From: SKVR01 sp964453995
GTDB lineage: Bacteria > Bacteroidota > Bacteroidia > Bacteroidales > UBA7960
Direction of reading: 5' to 3'
DNA: 64,000 nt
Assembly (NCBI GenBank): GCA_964453995.1
Contig: CAYVQC010000007.1
Span: 38,001-102,000 of the forward strand
Below are positions 17,350 to 29,000 of this stretch, piece after piece (the stretch's first letter is position 1; every line of letters begins with the position of its first letter). The notes beneath the pieces were generated by a model. It searched no databases. It was not told the DNA's origin and saw only the letters and a list, made by a program, of their open reading frames with translations. The position numbers and the translations under genes were made by a program.

Positions 17350-19908
17350 TTATAATTCTGCTGCCAGTCTTCTGGCCCGGCTTACAGGAATTCTTTCTCC
17401 ATCGTGAAATGCTACTACATAAATTTCGTAGCCCAGTTGCCTCAATTCACGCTGCATGGCAAATGCATCATTAAAATCTTTGAAAGAGCCCACGAGGTAG
17501 CGATGATAACGATCGGTATCATAATAGTAAATAATGTCAACATCAGGAATTCTATCCATAATTTTCTTGTAATACTGCGGGCCAATAGGAACATTGGATG
17601 CCATAAACTGCACCATGAACTCTACACCCTCAGCAAAATGGGCATCCTTTTCTATCGAATTGAGGTACCTGAAACTGTGACGTGAAGCATTCTCCAGGTA
17701 GGCGCGCAATTCTTCCAAGGGAATGGACTCAAAGGTTGCCCGCCTGTTGAGTTGATGTTCTGCTTCTGTAGTTGCGGATACAACTGCCAGTTGTGTTTTA
17801 CCATGCCCCCTGGTGTATATCCTTTCAGGATCCACATTGTTTCGCCTGAGGTGCACCATTATGTTTCGTGCCCGTTGTTGCGAGAGGAAGAAATTGAAAA
17901 GGTAGCTACTGATTACATCAGTATGGGCATGAATGATGATCCCTTTTTCAGGGTTGCTTTTCATAAAGCGTATAACGGTATCGAGCTGGGCAATAGCCAC
18001 ATCGCTCAGATTGGCCTTTCCGAATTCGAAATAGATCACCGGGAACCCATCTGAACTCAGGGTGAATTCCTGCGGTGTTTCGGGTTCAGAAGTTTCAGCG
18101 GTTTCAACCGGGGTTTCGGGGATTTCAACAGGAGGAACGACCTCTTCTGGGATTTCTGCAATTTCTTCTTGTGGTATTTCCTGCATAGTTTCCTGCTCAG
18201 CATCTACCTCTTGCAATTCTTCAGGTTCTGTTTCTGTAGCGGTATCTGTATTTGCAACTTCAATAGGAATCAGGGCAAAGTTTCTGATGTAATCTCCAAT
18301 TACTTCAAACCTGTTGGCCAGGAGTTGATCTTTTACAGCCAATGTGTCAGCCAGTTCAACATACCCCTCCGGATAAGCATTAACATAGTAATTTACAGTA
18401 GTACTCAGATCGGGCAGATTATAGAAACCATCCTGATCGGTAATTGCCGTAAAGAAATTGTTGTTGTCATCGTAAAAGAATAGCTCAAGGTTTGAAATAG
18501 GTTCTCCGGTGACCTGATCCACTGCTCTACCCTGAGCCGTAAATGTTTTGGGGATCACCCTGAAAGAATAAATATCATCCTCACCATTGCCTCCCGGTCG
18601 GTTGCTGCTGAAAAATCCGCGCGTATAATCACCATCAATGATAAATCCGAAGTCATCGGCGCTACTGTTTACGGGCACTCCCATATTTACCGGATCTGTA
18701 TAATCATCATTTTCACCAACAACAGAGTAAAAAACATCGAACCCGCCAAACCCAGGATGACCGTATGATGAAAAATAAAGCACATTACCGGCAATGTAAG
18801 GATACGACTCATTAAAGGGGGTATTTACGGTAGGACCCAGGTTTATGGGTTCTCCCCAATTATCGTTCTCGTCCCTCCTGATTTTGTAAATATCATATCC
18901 GCCAAATCCACCTTCCATGTCAGATGCAAAATATAACACCCTGTCGTCTTCCGAAATGCTTGGGTATCCTATATTGGCATCATCATTATTGAAAGGAAAT
19001 ATTTCCGGGCTTCCCCATGTATCCAGTTGCGAGTTGTATTTCACGGTATAAATGTCAGCTGTTTCCCGATTTCCGGTTTGCCCGCCGCTATTCATGAAAT
19101 AAGCGGTTTCTGTGGCTTCGTTGTAAGAGAGAAATCCATCATAATAGCCGGAGTTGATCTCTCCCTGAAGCATTCGTGGAGTATCCCAGTCGCCTTTTCT
19201 TCGGTTGAAAGTAGCCTGGTAGATATTTGACAAGCCCTCTGAAGGTTCGTCGTAAGGTTGGGTAGATGAAAAAACGATGCGTTCCTTCAGGGTTCTTGAC
19301 ATCCAAACCCAGTAAAAAATATTATTGTAGCGCAATCTGATATCGATATCAAATTGTTCATCAACCTTTTCCTGTTCTTCAAACATAACCGCTACATTTT
19401 CAAGAAATGCTGTACCCCATTGCTGTCCCGGGTTGTTGATGCTTCCTTCATTGGATACTTCAAAAATGGTTTCGGTGGAGTAGTTTTCCCTGGCAAAGAT
19501 TGCCGATTGGCGAAGCTTTAATCCCAGAGGGTGATCGGGTTGAATTCTCAGAAACTGCTCTATATAATTGATTGAGAGGTCAAATTCTTCCAACCCCAGG
19601 GTCATTTCACTCAGGTGCAGATAGATCTCAGGTTGTTCATATCCCAGGTTCAGGGCAATGGTATACCACTTTTTGGCTTCCTGGTAGTTGAGCAACCTTC
19701 TGAAAGATTCTCCTACCTTGAAGGAAAGCTCTCTTCGAATGTGAGGCTCATCTTCGCGCTGAAGAATTTTTGTGTAAATATCGATTGCCTGATGAAATAG
19801 CTCCTGGTTGAAATAATCATCGCCCACGGCAATACGTTGCTGTGTGCGTTGACCAGTCACAGGAATTGCTAAGAGTAGACAGAATACGTAAATATAAAGT
19901 CGTTTCAT
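17350..19908 (-). CDS. TPR/PD40/carboxypeptidase-regulatory/OmpA protein (PorE/SprD-like)
   Basis: 852 residues. In order: signal peptide; TPR repeats (about 25-140); PD40/WD40-like propeller blades (about 200-440, recurring YPSISEDDRVLYFASD and GFGGYDIYKI motifs); a carboxypeptidase-regulatory Ig-like domain (about 455-535, AQGRAVDQVTGEPISNLELF); a Glu/Pro-rich linker (about 550-612); an OmpA-like peptidoglycan-binding domain (about 620-740, ending GHGKTQLAV and NRRATFE); and a C-terminal segment (about 760-850) resembling a SPOR fold (YLVGSFKDFNDAFAMQREL). The TPR/PD40/CRD/OmpA order matches T9SS PorE and SprD-like proteins, which tie the outer-membrane complex to peptidoglycan. It lies between the adhesin and PorP/SprF genes. 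Confidence 0.88.
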   Translation of the reverse strand: MKRLYIYVFCLLLAIPVTGQRTQQRIAVGDDYFNQELFHQAIDIYTKILQREDEPHIRRELSFKVGESFRRLLNYQEAKKWYTIALNLGYEQPEIYLHLSEMTLGLEEFDLSINYIEQFLRIQPDHPLGLKLRQSAIFARENYSTETIFEVSNEGSINNPGQQWGTAFLENVAVMFEEQEKVDEQFDIDIRLRYNNIFYWVWMSRTLKERIVFSSTQPYDEPSEGLSNIYQATFNRRKGDWDTPRMLQGEINSGYYDGFLSYNEATETAYFMNSGGQTGNRETADIYTVKYNSQLDTWGSPEIFPFNNDDANIGYPSISEDDRVLYFASDMEGGFGGYDIYKIRRDENDNWGEPINLGPTVNTPFNESYPYIAGNVLYFSSYGHPGFGGFDVFYSVVGENDDYTDPVNMGVPVNSSADDFGFIIDGDYTRGFFSSNRPGGNGEDDIYSFRVIPKTFTAQGRAVDQVTGEPISNLELFFYDDNNNFFTAITDQDGFYNLPDLSTTVNYYVNAYPEGYVELADTLAVKDQLLANRFEVIGDYIRNFALIPIEVANTDTATETEPEELQEVDAEQETMQEIPQEEIAEIPEEVVPPVEIPETPVETAETSEPETPQEFTLSSDGFPVIYFEFGKANLSDVAIAQLDTVIRFMKSNPEKGIIIHAHTDVISSYLFNFFLSQQRARNIMVHLRRNNVDPERIYTRGHGKTQLAVVSATTEAEHQLNRRATFESIPLEELRAYLENASRHSFRYLNSIEKDAHFAEGVEFMVQFMASNVPIGPQYYKKIMDRIPDVDIIYYYDTDRYHRYLVGSFKDFNDAFAMQRELRQLGYEIYVVAFHDGERIPVSRARRLAAEL

Positions 19909-20021
19909 CGAATGTGTTTGTTATGCAATATTTGTTACTTCCTGCAATGAACCGAAAAAGCAACAAAATCGTAGAGTTAATGAATATAATCCTTTGTTAA
20001 AAGTCTTATACGCATTACTTA

Positions 20022-20058
20022 GCCGAAGGTTCCCTGAAAAAAAGAAGGAACCTTCGGC
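20022..20058 (-). other. Perfect 12-bp stem-loop between the adhesin and OmpA genes
   Basis: GCCGAAGGTTCC and GGAACCTTCGGC form a perfect stem around a 13-base loop, 9 bp after the adhesin stop codon. On the minus strand the loop contains a T run, but no T tract follows the stem. It may be a partial terminator or an mRNA-stabilising element setting adhesin against OmpA/SprF levels. Confidence 0.6.
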
Positions 20059-20066
20059 AGTTGATA

Positions 20067-23000
20067 TTATTTCAATATTACTGTAACAGAACCTTTTACT
20101 GTATTTTTATTATTATCCTGATCATACACACTGAGCAGGTAATAATAAGTTCCGGGAGAAACTTTTCTGCCATTGAATGTTCCGTTCCAGCCGTCAGTGC
20201 CCTCATATACTTTTTGGCCCCAGCGGTTGAAAATTGTTAGTTCGGCCCCGGCTCCAAAGATATCGTTGATACCGTCTTCGTCGGGGGTAAAGGCATTGGG
20301 CAATTCATTGAGAACGATGGTTACCACCTGGCTCATGCCGGGGCATTCTCCGGCATAACCCAATACATAAACCTGCTGTCCGTTCATCAGTTCGCTGGTT
20401 GTCCAGGTATTGAAGGCACCGCTTTGAACCAGTCTTGCACCAGGAATTCCTGATTTCTCATCCTCATTTCCTTCTTCATCCGGATCTGGTTCTTCTGTTG
20501 GGTCAACCACATAAAATTCATACAGATCAAGACCTGATGGCATGGCTTCAAATACGACGCTTTGTCCGGAGTAGATGGAGTAAGTATCGTCGGCAAGCAT
20601 ATTTCCAATGTGTATGGCCACTTCGGGGCTTTCAATAATCATAACTTCTACCGAAGTATTTGCCATACAACCCAGAGAATCCATCACCATCAGGTTGTAA
20701 ACTGTTGAGAATGGTGCCTGTACTTCGGGATTGGGCTCGTTGGAAATCTGGTTGCCCCCGGCATCAGTCCAGAAGTACTGGTAGGGCTGAACACCACCTC
20801 TTATTTCGAGGAATGTGCCCAGCATTGCAGACTCACTGTTCTCGCATACTTCAGGATTGCCCTGGTTTACAATCAAAAGGTCATTGATGGTAACGACCAC
20901 TTGTCCTGTTGCACTGCAACCGGTTTGGCCATCAGTAACCACAACGGTGTAAACTGTTGTTTCCGTTGGGCTAACCTGGGGATTTGCTTCTGTTGAGCTG
21001 AATTCATCATCCTGGTCAGAAGTCCATAAGTATGTGTAACCTTCAATGGCTTCGCCACCTATGGCAACATTCTGGGCATCAGCAGCCGAGCAGAACACCA
21101 TATCTTCAGCAATAATCACTTCGGGAAGTGGTTGTACTGTAATGGTTACACTTGCCGAAGCAGAGCAGAAACCATTGGACACTTCCAGGATAAATGTGAT
21201 CTGGTTGTTTTCATCCAGCTGGTAGAGCGATGGGATCACCTCGGGATTTGCATCACTGCTGAAGAATCCCTGGGGCACAGAAGTCCATGAATAGGTTAAC
21301 CCATCCTGTGCCGATCCTGTTGCCAGGTTAATCACTTCATCCACACACACAACCCTGTCGTCAATCACGTTGGCTACGGGATAATCGTGTACGGTAACGA
21401 CTACCGAATTTTCTGTAGTACATCCGGTAAGCACATATGTTTCAATGAGCGTATATGTTGTGGTAACCTGGGGACTTACTGTGGGGTTAGAAACAGTTGG
21501 GTCGCTTATGGACTCGTCATTGGGCTCACTGATCCACAGGTAGGTATTTAATGGCATGGGCTCATTGTACTCCATTCCAATAGTTACCACATCGCCAGGA
21601 CAAATGTCAAGGTCGGGACCTGTTTCAGCATTGGGAGCCGGATTAACAGATACCACCACCTCATCGTTGCTGATGCAGCCCAGTTCGGCATGTTGTACCT
21701 GCAGGGTATAGGTAGTTGTTTCCTGTGGAGATACCACCGGATTGGGGATGTTGTTGTCAAATATCTCTTCGGGATTGCTCGAGGTCCAGCTGTAGAGCAG
21801 GTTTTCATCCACCTCTTCCGGTCCGATTATAACAGAATCATCCTGGCAGATATCCTGATCGGGGCCTGCATCAGCTGTTGCTTCTATAACCGTTATGGTT
21901 ACTGAATTGCTGTTGGTACATCCACTTTCGATGTAGGTCTCTACCAGGGTATAGGTTGTCGTAACCATTGGTGATACCATTGGGTTGGAAATAGTCGGAT
22001 CAGTAAGTGAGGAATCTTCCGGTTCGCTGGTCCATAAATAGGTGTTGGCAGGAATAGGTTCAAGTCCTTCATCCATACCAATAAATACCTGGTCGCCGGC
22101 ACAAATGGTCTGATCTTCAGCAACAAGTGCCTGTGGCAGTTCATGGAACACTACATTAACCTCGCCGTAGGAAACACATGTGGTGTTGATTCTGGTAACT
22201 TCCACCCAGTACAATCCGCTTTCTGTAACTTCCAGTGTTTGATTGGTGCTTCCGTCAGACCACAAGTAGGTGCTGTTTTCAAATGCTCCTGCATCCAGGA
22301 TCACCGATTCTCCCTGGCATGCAAAAATTTCTCCACCAAGATCAATTTCTGGTGTGGGAACTACCTGAATGGTCACTTCATCGGTATCTGAACCACAACT
22401 GTTGAATGCTGTGAGGGTAAAGGTTGTGGTTTGACTCAGGATAACAGTGATTTCCGGGTCGTTCTCCGTTCCGTTAAAGTCGTACTCAGGAACCGCGGTC
22501 CACAGGTAGCTATCACCTCCTGAAGCAGTAAGTGTTACAGTACCGTCCTGGCAGATTTCCAGGTCAGAAGCTGTAATTGAAGCTTGGGGCAATGGGTTTT
22601 GTGTTACTTCAACACTTCCAGTCATCATGTTTGTGCAGCCCGCCGCTGTAGTGGCTGAAATTGTGTATATTCCCGGTTCAGTGATCAATCCAAAACTAAT
22701 GGAGTCACCGGTTCCTTCTACAGTTAATGTGGTTTCTATGCCATCGAGCAGCAGGTCATAAATTACGCCGGTTTCAGAACCATCCAATCCTACTTCAACA
22801 CCTTCTGTTCCTTCGCAGAAATCCCCTCCACCGGTTACAGTAAATAGCGAAGGCAAAGGAAATACAGTTACTTCAACACTGCCTGACATGGGCTGCTGGC
22901 ATCCTGTAACAGGATCGGAAGCCAAAACGGTATAGATGCCCGATTCATTCTGGATGCCGAAGGAAATGGTATCACCACTACCTGCTGCAGATATCCCGGT

Positions 23001-26000
23001 ATCCGATCCGTCAAGGAAAAGGATATAATCGATACCGGTTTCACTGCCATCGAGTGTGATTTCCACCCCTTCTTCATCAAAACAGAAAGTATTATCACCC
23101 AAAGAGGTAACATTAAAAACAGCGAAGATCTGTGCTTCAGAAACCACGGTCTGCACTTCCTTCATGCATCCGTTGGCATCTGTTACCCTTACCGTGTAGG
23201 TTCCCGGAGTGGTAATGGGAGAGAAGAATATACTTTCGCCTTCTCCTGCAGTAAGAGAATCTGCGGTTTGTTCACCATTGAACCAAAGAGTAAAGGTGAA
23301 CGGAGCATTTCCCTGGGTTGCAGAAGCTTCTATGGTAGCCTCATTTCCCGCACAGATAATATCGGGATTGGTGGTAGCAGACAGCACTATTTCCTGGGGT
23401 TCAATGATCTCAAACTCTTCAGATTCGACCGTGCATCCTGCTTCATCAGAAATAACAATAGTATATATACCAGGCTCAAGACCAGTAAAGTTCGCACTTC
23501 CGGTTTGGGTATCCTGTACCGGCATACCATTGCTGGTGAGGGTGTACTCAAGTATACCTGATCCTCCGTTGGCAGTAAGCTGCACCTGGCCATCATTTTC
23601 TCCGTTACAGGAAATATTGGTAAACTGGAATGATAAAGGATCAATGGTGATGGCATCGGGTTCATCAATAATAATAGCATCGGAAAGTGAGTTTCCGCAG
23701 CCGTTTGTATCCGATACGTTAACGTAATAGATGCCAGCAGCCAGTTCTTCAAAGGTATGAGGATCGGTAGTTAATGCGATAAAAGTTTCCAGCACATTCA
23801 TTTCCTCATCCAGGAGTTCATAGGCATAGGGCAATGCTCCAGCCGATACTTCTGCAGTAATAGATCCTGTGGGTACCCCTGCACAGGTTAAATCCTGTGT
23901 AGTAATGGAAGCCAATTGTGGTCCTTCGCTAATTTCAATGGTTGTAGTAGCAGTATTATCGCACCCGTTCTCAACCGTAAACTGGTATTGTACCTGGTAG
24001 GTGCCGGTTTCAGAATTTGCCAGATTTACGGTTCCGGTAATGGGGTCTATATCAAGTCCATCCACCGGATCTGCGGTAAATGTGCCTGAAACAATAGTTG
24101 CTGTTGTGGTAATGACAACATCTGCCGTTCCATCGGGGCAAAATACAGGAGCATCGTAGGAGATAGTGACTTCGGGCAGGGGAAGCACTTCAATTTCAGC
24201 CTGTCCGGTCATGTCAGACTCACATCCCGTATCCTGGTTTACAGCCAGGACAGTATATATTCCGGGAAGGGTTTTCAGACCAAAAGTTATAGAATCTCCC
24301 GTACCATCCACTATATCACCTGTTGGGCTTCCATCGAGATACAGGAAGTAGCTGATACCTGTTTCAGAGCCATCCAGCCCTACTTCCATGCCATCTTCTC
24401 CGCTGCAGAATGTACCACCTCCAATAACATTGTAAACGATGGGCAGAGAGAACAATCCTACCTGTACTTCGCCATCCATGGCTACGGTACAGCCGGTGGC
24501 AGCGACTTCTGCAGCAGCTGTATAGGATCCCGCAGGGGTTATCAATCCGAAACTGACAGCACTGCCTGTGCCGTTGGTCGTGGCAATGGTATCTGTATTG
24601 TCGAGGATCAGGTAATAGGTTACATCTTCTTGTGAGCTATCGAGTCCTATTTCCACTCCAGCACCATTTTCACAATAGTTACCTCCGCCAGTAATATTGA
24701 ATACAAGGGGAAGTGGTTGGGATTCAATGGTAGCATTACCCTGCATGAGATTATTACAGCCGGTGAGGCTACTTTCTGCCAAAACGGTATAAACGCCCGG
24801 GTCGGTAAGTAAACCAAAGCTGATGGAATCACCGGTACCAGCCACAGAAATTCCTGTTTGAGTGCCATCGAGCAACAGGAAGTAATCCACATCTAACTGG
24901 GAACCATCAAGACCTGCCTCCACTCCATCTGTACCTTCGCAATAATCGCCACCACCAGTAACATTAAATACTTGTGGCAAGGGAAGAATGATCACTTCTA
25001 CTGAGCCATTCATCATGGCCTGGCATCCTGTAGCAGAATCAGTTGCCATGATGGTGTAAATCCCCGATTCTGTTTGCAACCCAAAGGAAATGGCAGATCC
25101 GGTTCCGGCAATGGTACTGCCTGTGTGGGTACCATCAAGGAAAAGAAGGTAATCGATACCCGTTTCACTGCCATCCAGGACGATCTCAACTCCCTGGCCA
25201 TCCATGCAATAAGAACTATCACCCTGCGACCCAATGGTGAACAGGGTTAATTGCTGGGGTTCAGAAACCTGTGTCTGTTGTTCTGCCTGGCAACCATTGG
25301 CATCGGAAACTCTAACGGTGTAGGTTCCCGGTGTGAGAAGCCCTGGAAAAATTACCGTTTCTGCCTCTTCGGCAATAAGGGTTTCACCCGTTTGTGTTCC
25401 CTCGAACCAAAGGGTGAAAGTATAAGGTGCTACACCCATCGTGGCAATAGCTTCTATGCTGGCTTCATCGCCTTCACATACCATATCAGGATTGGTAATT
25501 GCGTCAAGCACTATTGCATCAGGTTCAGTGATGAGTAATTCTTCAGAAACAATGTTACAGTCCGCTTCATCAATAATAGCGACAAAGTAGCTTCCAGGAG
25601 CAAGACCGGTAAAGCTGGCGCTACCCGAAACGGGTCCCTGCAGGGTATCACCATTCTGTAACAGGTAATAATTAAGGATTCCAGTGCCACCATTGGCGGT
25701 AAGTTCCATCTGGCCGTCGTTTGCGCCAAAGCAGGAAACCGGTGTGATTACAAGGGAAAGTGGATCGATGGCAATGGGGTCGGGTTCGTCGATGGTAACA
25801 GGATCGGACAAAGTTGAACCGCAACTGTTGCTATCGGTAACGGTAATGGTATAAATACCAAATCCAAGATTTTCAAAAGTTTGGGGATCAGCTGTTTCGG
25901 CAATGATTGTTTGCAGAACGTTGCTATCAACATCAAGCAGTTCATAGGTATAGGGCAATTGTCCTCCAGATGCTGCAACGGTAATAAAACCTGTTGCATC

Positions 26001-29000
26001 TCCAGCACATACTGCATCCTGGGTTTCGAGCACTGTCAATGACGGGCTTTGGTTGATGGTAATCTGGATTTCATATTCGCCATAGCAGAGAATTACATCA
26101 TCCACTCCCGGGCCGGTTGATATGAAACTACCGTATCTGTACAATATGGTGTATGTTCCGGCATCGCTCTGACCAGGGAAGATCTCTCCCGTGGTCTGTA
26201 CCATTGAGAGCATCGCACCATCAGGCTGACTGCTTACAACAGTAAAGATCTGGTCAACGATCACATCTTCGGTTTCTACGATGGGCATGAAACCAATTGC
26301 CGGATCGAGGCTTTCGCAGAACTCATCGCTTTCGTAAGAGAATGTTGCTGTGGGCAGTTCATAGATAGTAATGGTAATACTGTCAGAAACGGCTGTACAT
26401 CCGTTGGCGTCTTCCACCCAAACGGTATAGGTGCCCGCTTCCTCAGCATTGTAGTTTGCTGCGGTAGCACCTGCTATGATCTGATCATTGCGATACCACT
26501 GGTAGGAGCTGAATCCGGGAGTAGCAGTAATAAAAGTGCTGATAATATCATTGGCACAATAATCGACCGGGTCAAAAGTGCTGATCTCAACTACCGGGGC
26601 TGGAAGCGTTACTACGTCAATGCTGCCGTTCATATCTCTGGCACATCCAGAGATGGTGTCGGTAGCAATTACGGTATAGGTTCCGTTTTCGGTGAAGGTT
26701 CCAAAATTCAATGCATTGCCGGTTCCGGTGAGGGTTGCTACAACATTGCTTTCCAGGATCAGCTGGTACTGGATGTTGGGCTCAGACCCGCTAAGGCCCA
26801 GTATTACTCCATCATTTTCGGGGCAATATTCTCCGGAAACCGGATCAGAGGTAATATCGAATATTGCAATGATAACCGGAACAGAGATGGTAACGATTTG
26901 TTCCTGGGTACATCCGTTGGTATCCTGAACTCTAACAGTGTAGTCCCCACTTTGGGTTAATCCGGTAAACTGAATTGTTTCACCTTCATTTCCTGACACG
27001 GGGCCTCCTTGCGGTGCACCTTCCAGCCAAAGGGTAAATGTATAGGGAGCAACACCTTGGGTGGCAGAGGCTTCAATAGTAGCTTCATCGCCTTCGCAGG
27101 TAATATCGGGGTTGGCTGCTGCTGAAACAGCAATGGCCTCCGGCTCAATAATGTCAATTACTTGCGGGTATTCATAGGAACAGTTGTTTTCATCACTTAC
27201 CTGAATGGTATATGCACCTTCTGTCAATCCCGTAAAGATGCCACTGGTTTGGTTTTCAAACAAGATAGTACCATTTTGCAGCAGAGTGTAGAGCAGTTCA
27301 CCTGTTCCACCCTGGGCCACAACCTCAATGGCACCATCGCCGGCACCGTTACAGCTGATCTGGGTTACAACAAGATTGACCGGATCAATAACAATAGCAT
27401 CAGGTTCGCTTACTACAACCTCATCAGAAAGGGCAGTACAGGTATTGGCATCATCCACACCAATATAATATGTTCCTGCGGCAAGCAGATCAAATGTTAC
27501 GGGCTGGTCATTGGTAGCCACAATTGTAGCCACAACCTGCAAAGATTCATTGAGAAGTTCATAGGTAAATGGTGGCTGGCCTCCGGGCGCTACTACAGTG
27601 ATGGCACCCGTGGCTTCTCCGGCACAGAGTACGTTATCCACATCTACTATACTGATCTCGGGACTGGGATTGATGGTAATGTCGATCTCATATTCATTAT
27701 AGCACAAAATAAAGTCATCTACACCGGGTCCTGTTGAAATAGAGCTGCCATATCGATAAAGTATGGTAAATGTTCCGGCAGTACTTTGACCAGGGAAGAT
27801 CTCTCCGGTGGATTGGTTGATGATCAGTTCTGCGTCTGCCGGTATGCTATTGGTAATTGTAAATACCTGGTCCATGATTACATCTTCAGTTACAATGATC
27901 GGCAAATAACCGGTGGACGGATCGATACTTTCACAGAATTCGTTGCTTTCGTAAGAGAATGTTGCTGTGGGCAGTTCATAGGTGGTAATGGTGATACTGT
28001 CAGAAACGGCAGTACATCCGTTGGCATCTTCCACCCAAACGGTGTAGGTGCCTGCCTCCTCTGCATTGTAGTTTGCTGCGGTAGCACCCGCTATGATCTG
28101 ATCATTACGATACCACTGGTAAGAGCTGAAACCGGGAGAAGCAGTAATAAAGGTGCTGATAATATCATTGGCACAATAATCGACAGGGTCAAAAGTGCTG
28201 ATCTCAACTACCGGGGTTGGAAGAGTTACTACATCAATGCTGCCGTTCATGTCTCTGGTGCATCCAGATATGGTTTCGGTAGCCAGTACGGTATAGGTTC
28301 CGTTTTCGGTGAAGGTTCCAAAGTTCAATGCATTACCGGTTCCGGTAAGGGTTTCAACAACCGTGCTTCCACGCAACAATTGGTATTGGATACCTGTTTC
28401 GGATCCGCTTAATCCCAGAGTCACTCCATCGTCACCTTCACAGAATTCTCCCGAAGCCGGGTCGGAGGTAATATCAAAAACAGTAATCAATACAGGGGTG
28501 GAAATAGTAATTGTTTGTTCTGTAGTACAATTATTGGCGTCCTGCACACTTACTGTATATTCACCGCTTTGTGTAAGTCCTGTGAACTGAATGAGTTCAT
28601 CTGCATTGGCTGCAACAGGGCCACCTACCTGTGTTCCGCCCAGCCACAATGTAAAACTATAGGGGGCAACACCCTCTGTGGCAGAGGCTTCTATCGTTGC
28701 CTCATCATTTTCGCATGCAATATCGGGGTTGGCTGCAACATTCAGTACAATAGCATTGGGCTGGCTGATGGTAATGCTCTCAGAATAATCGAAAATACAA
28801 CCTGCTTCATCTTCTACCTGAAGATCGTAGGTGCCGGCAGCAAGGCCGGTAAAAGTGCCACTATCCTGGGGTCCGAATACTACTGATCCTCCTTGCAGCA
28901 GGGAATATGAAAGCTCTCCGGTTCCGCCGGTAGCAGTAAAACTAATCTGTCCATCTGTACCATTAAAACAGGAAACATCTGTAGAGGATACAGAACCCGG

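Noticed and set aside
27162..28412. Plus-strand frames of about 200 codons inside the adhesin gene
   Set aside because: They are antisense shadows of the repeat-coding sequence, as shown by their repeated composition matching the adhesin repeats.
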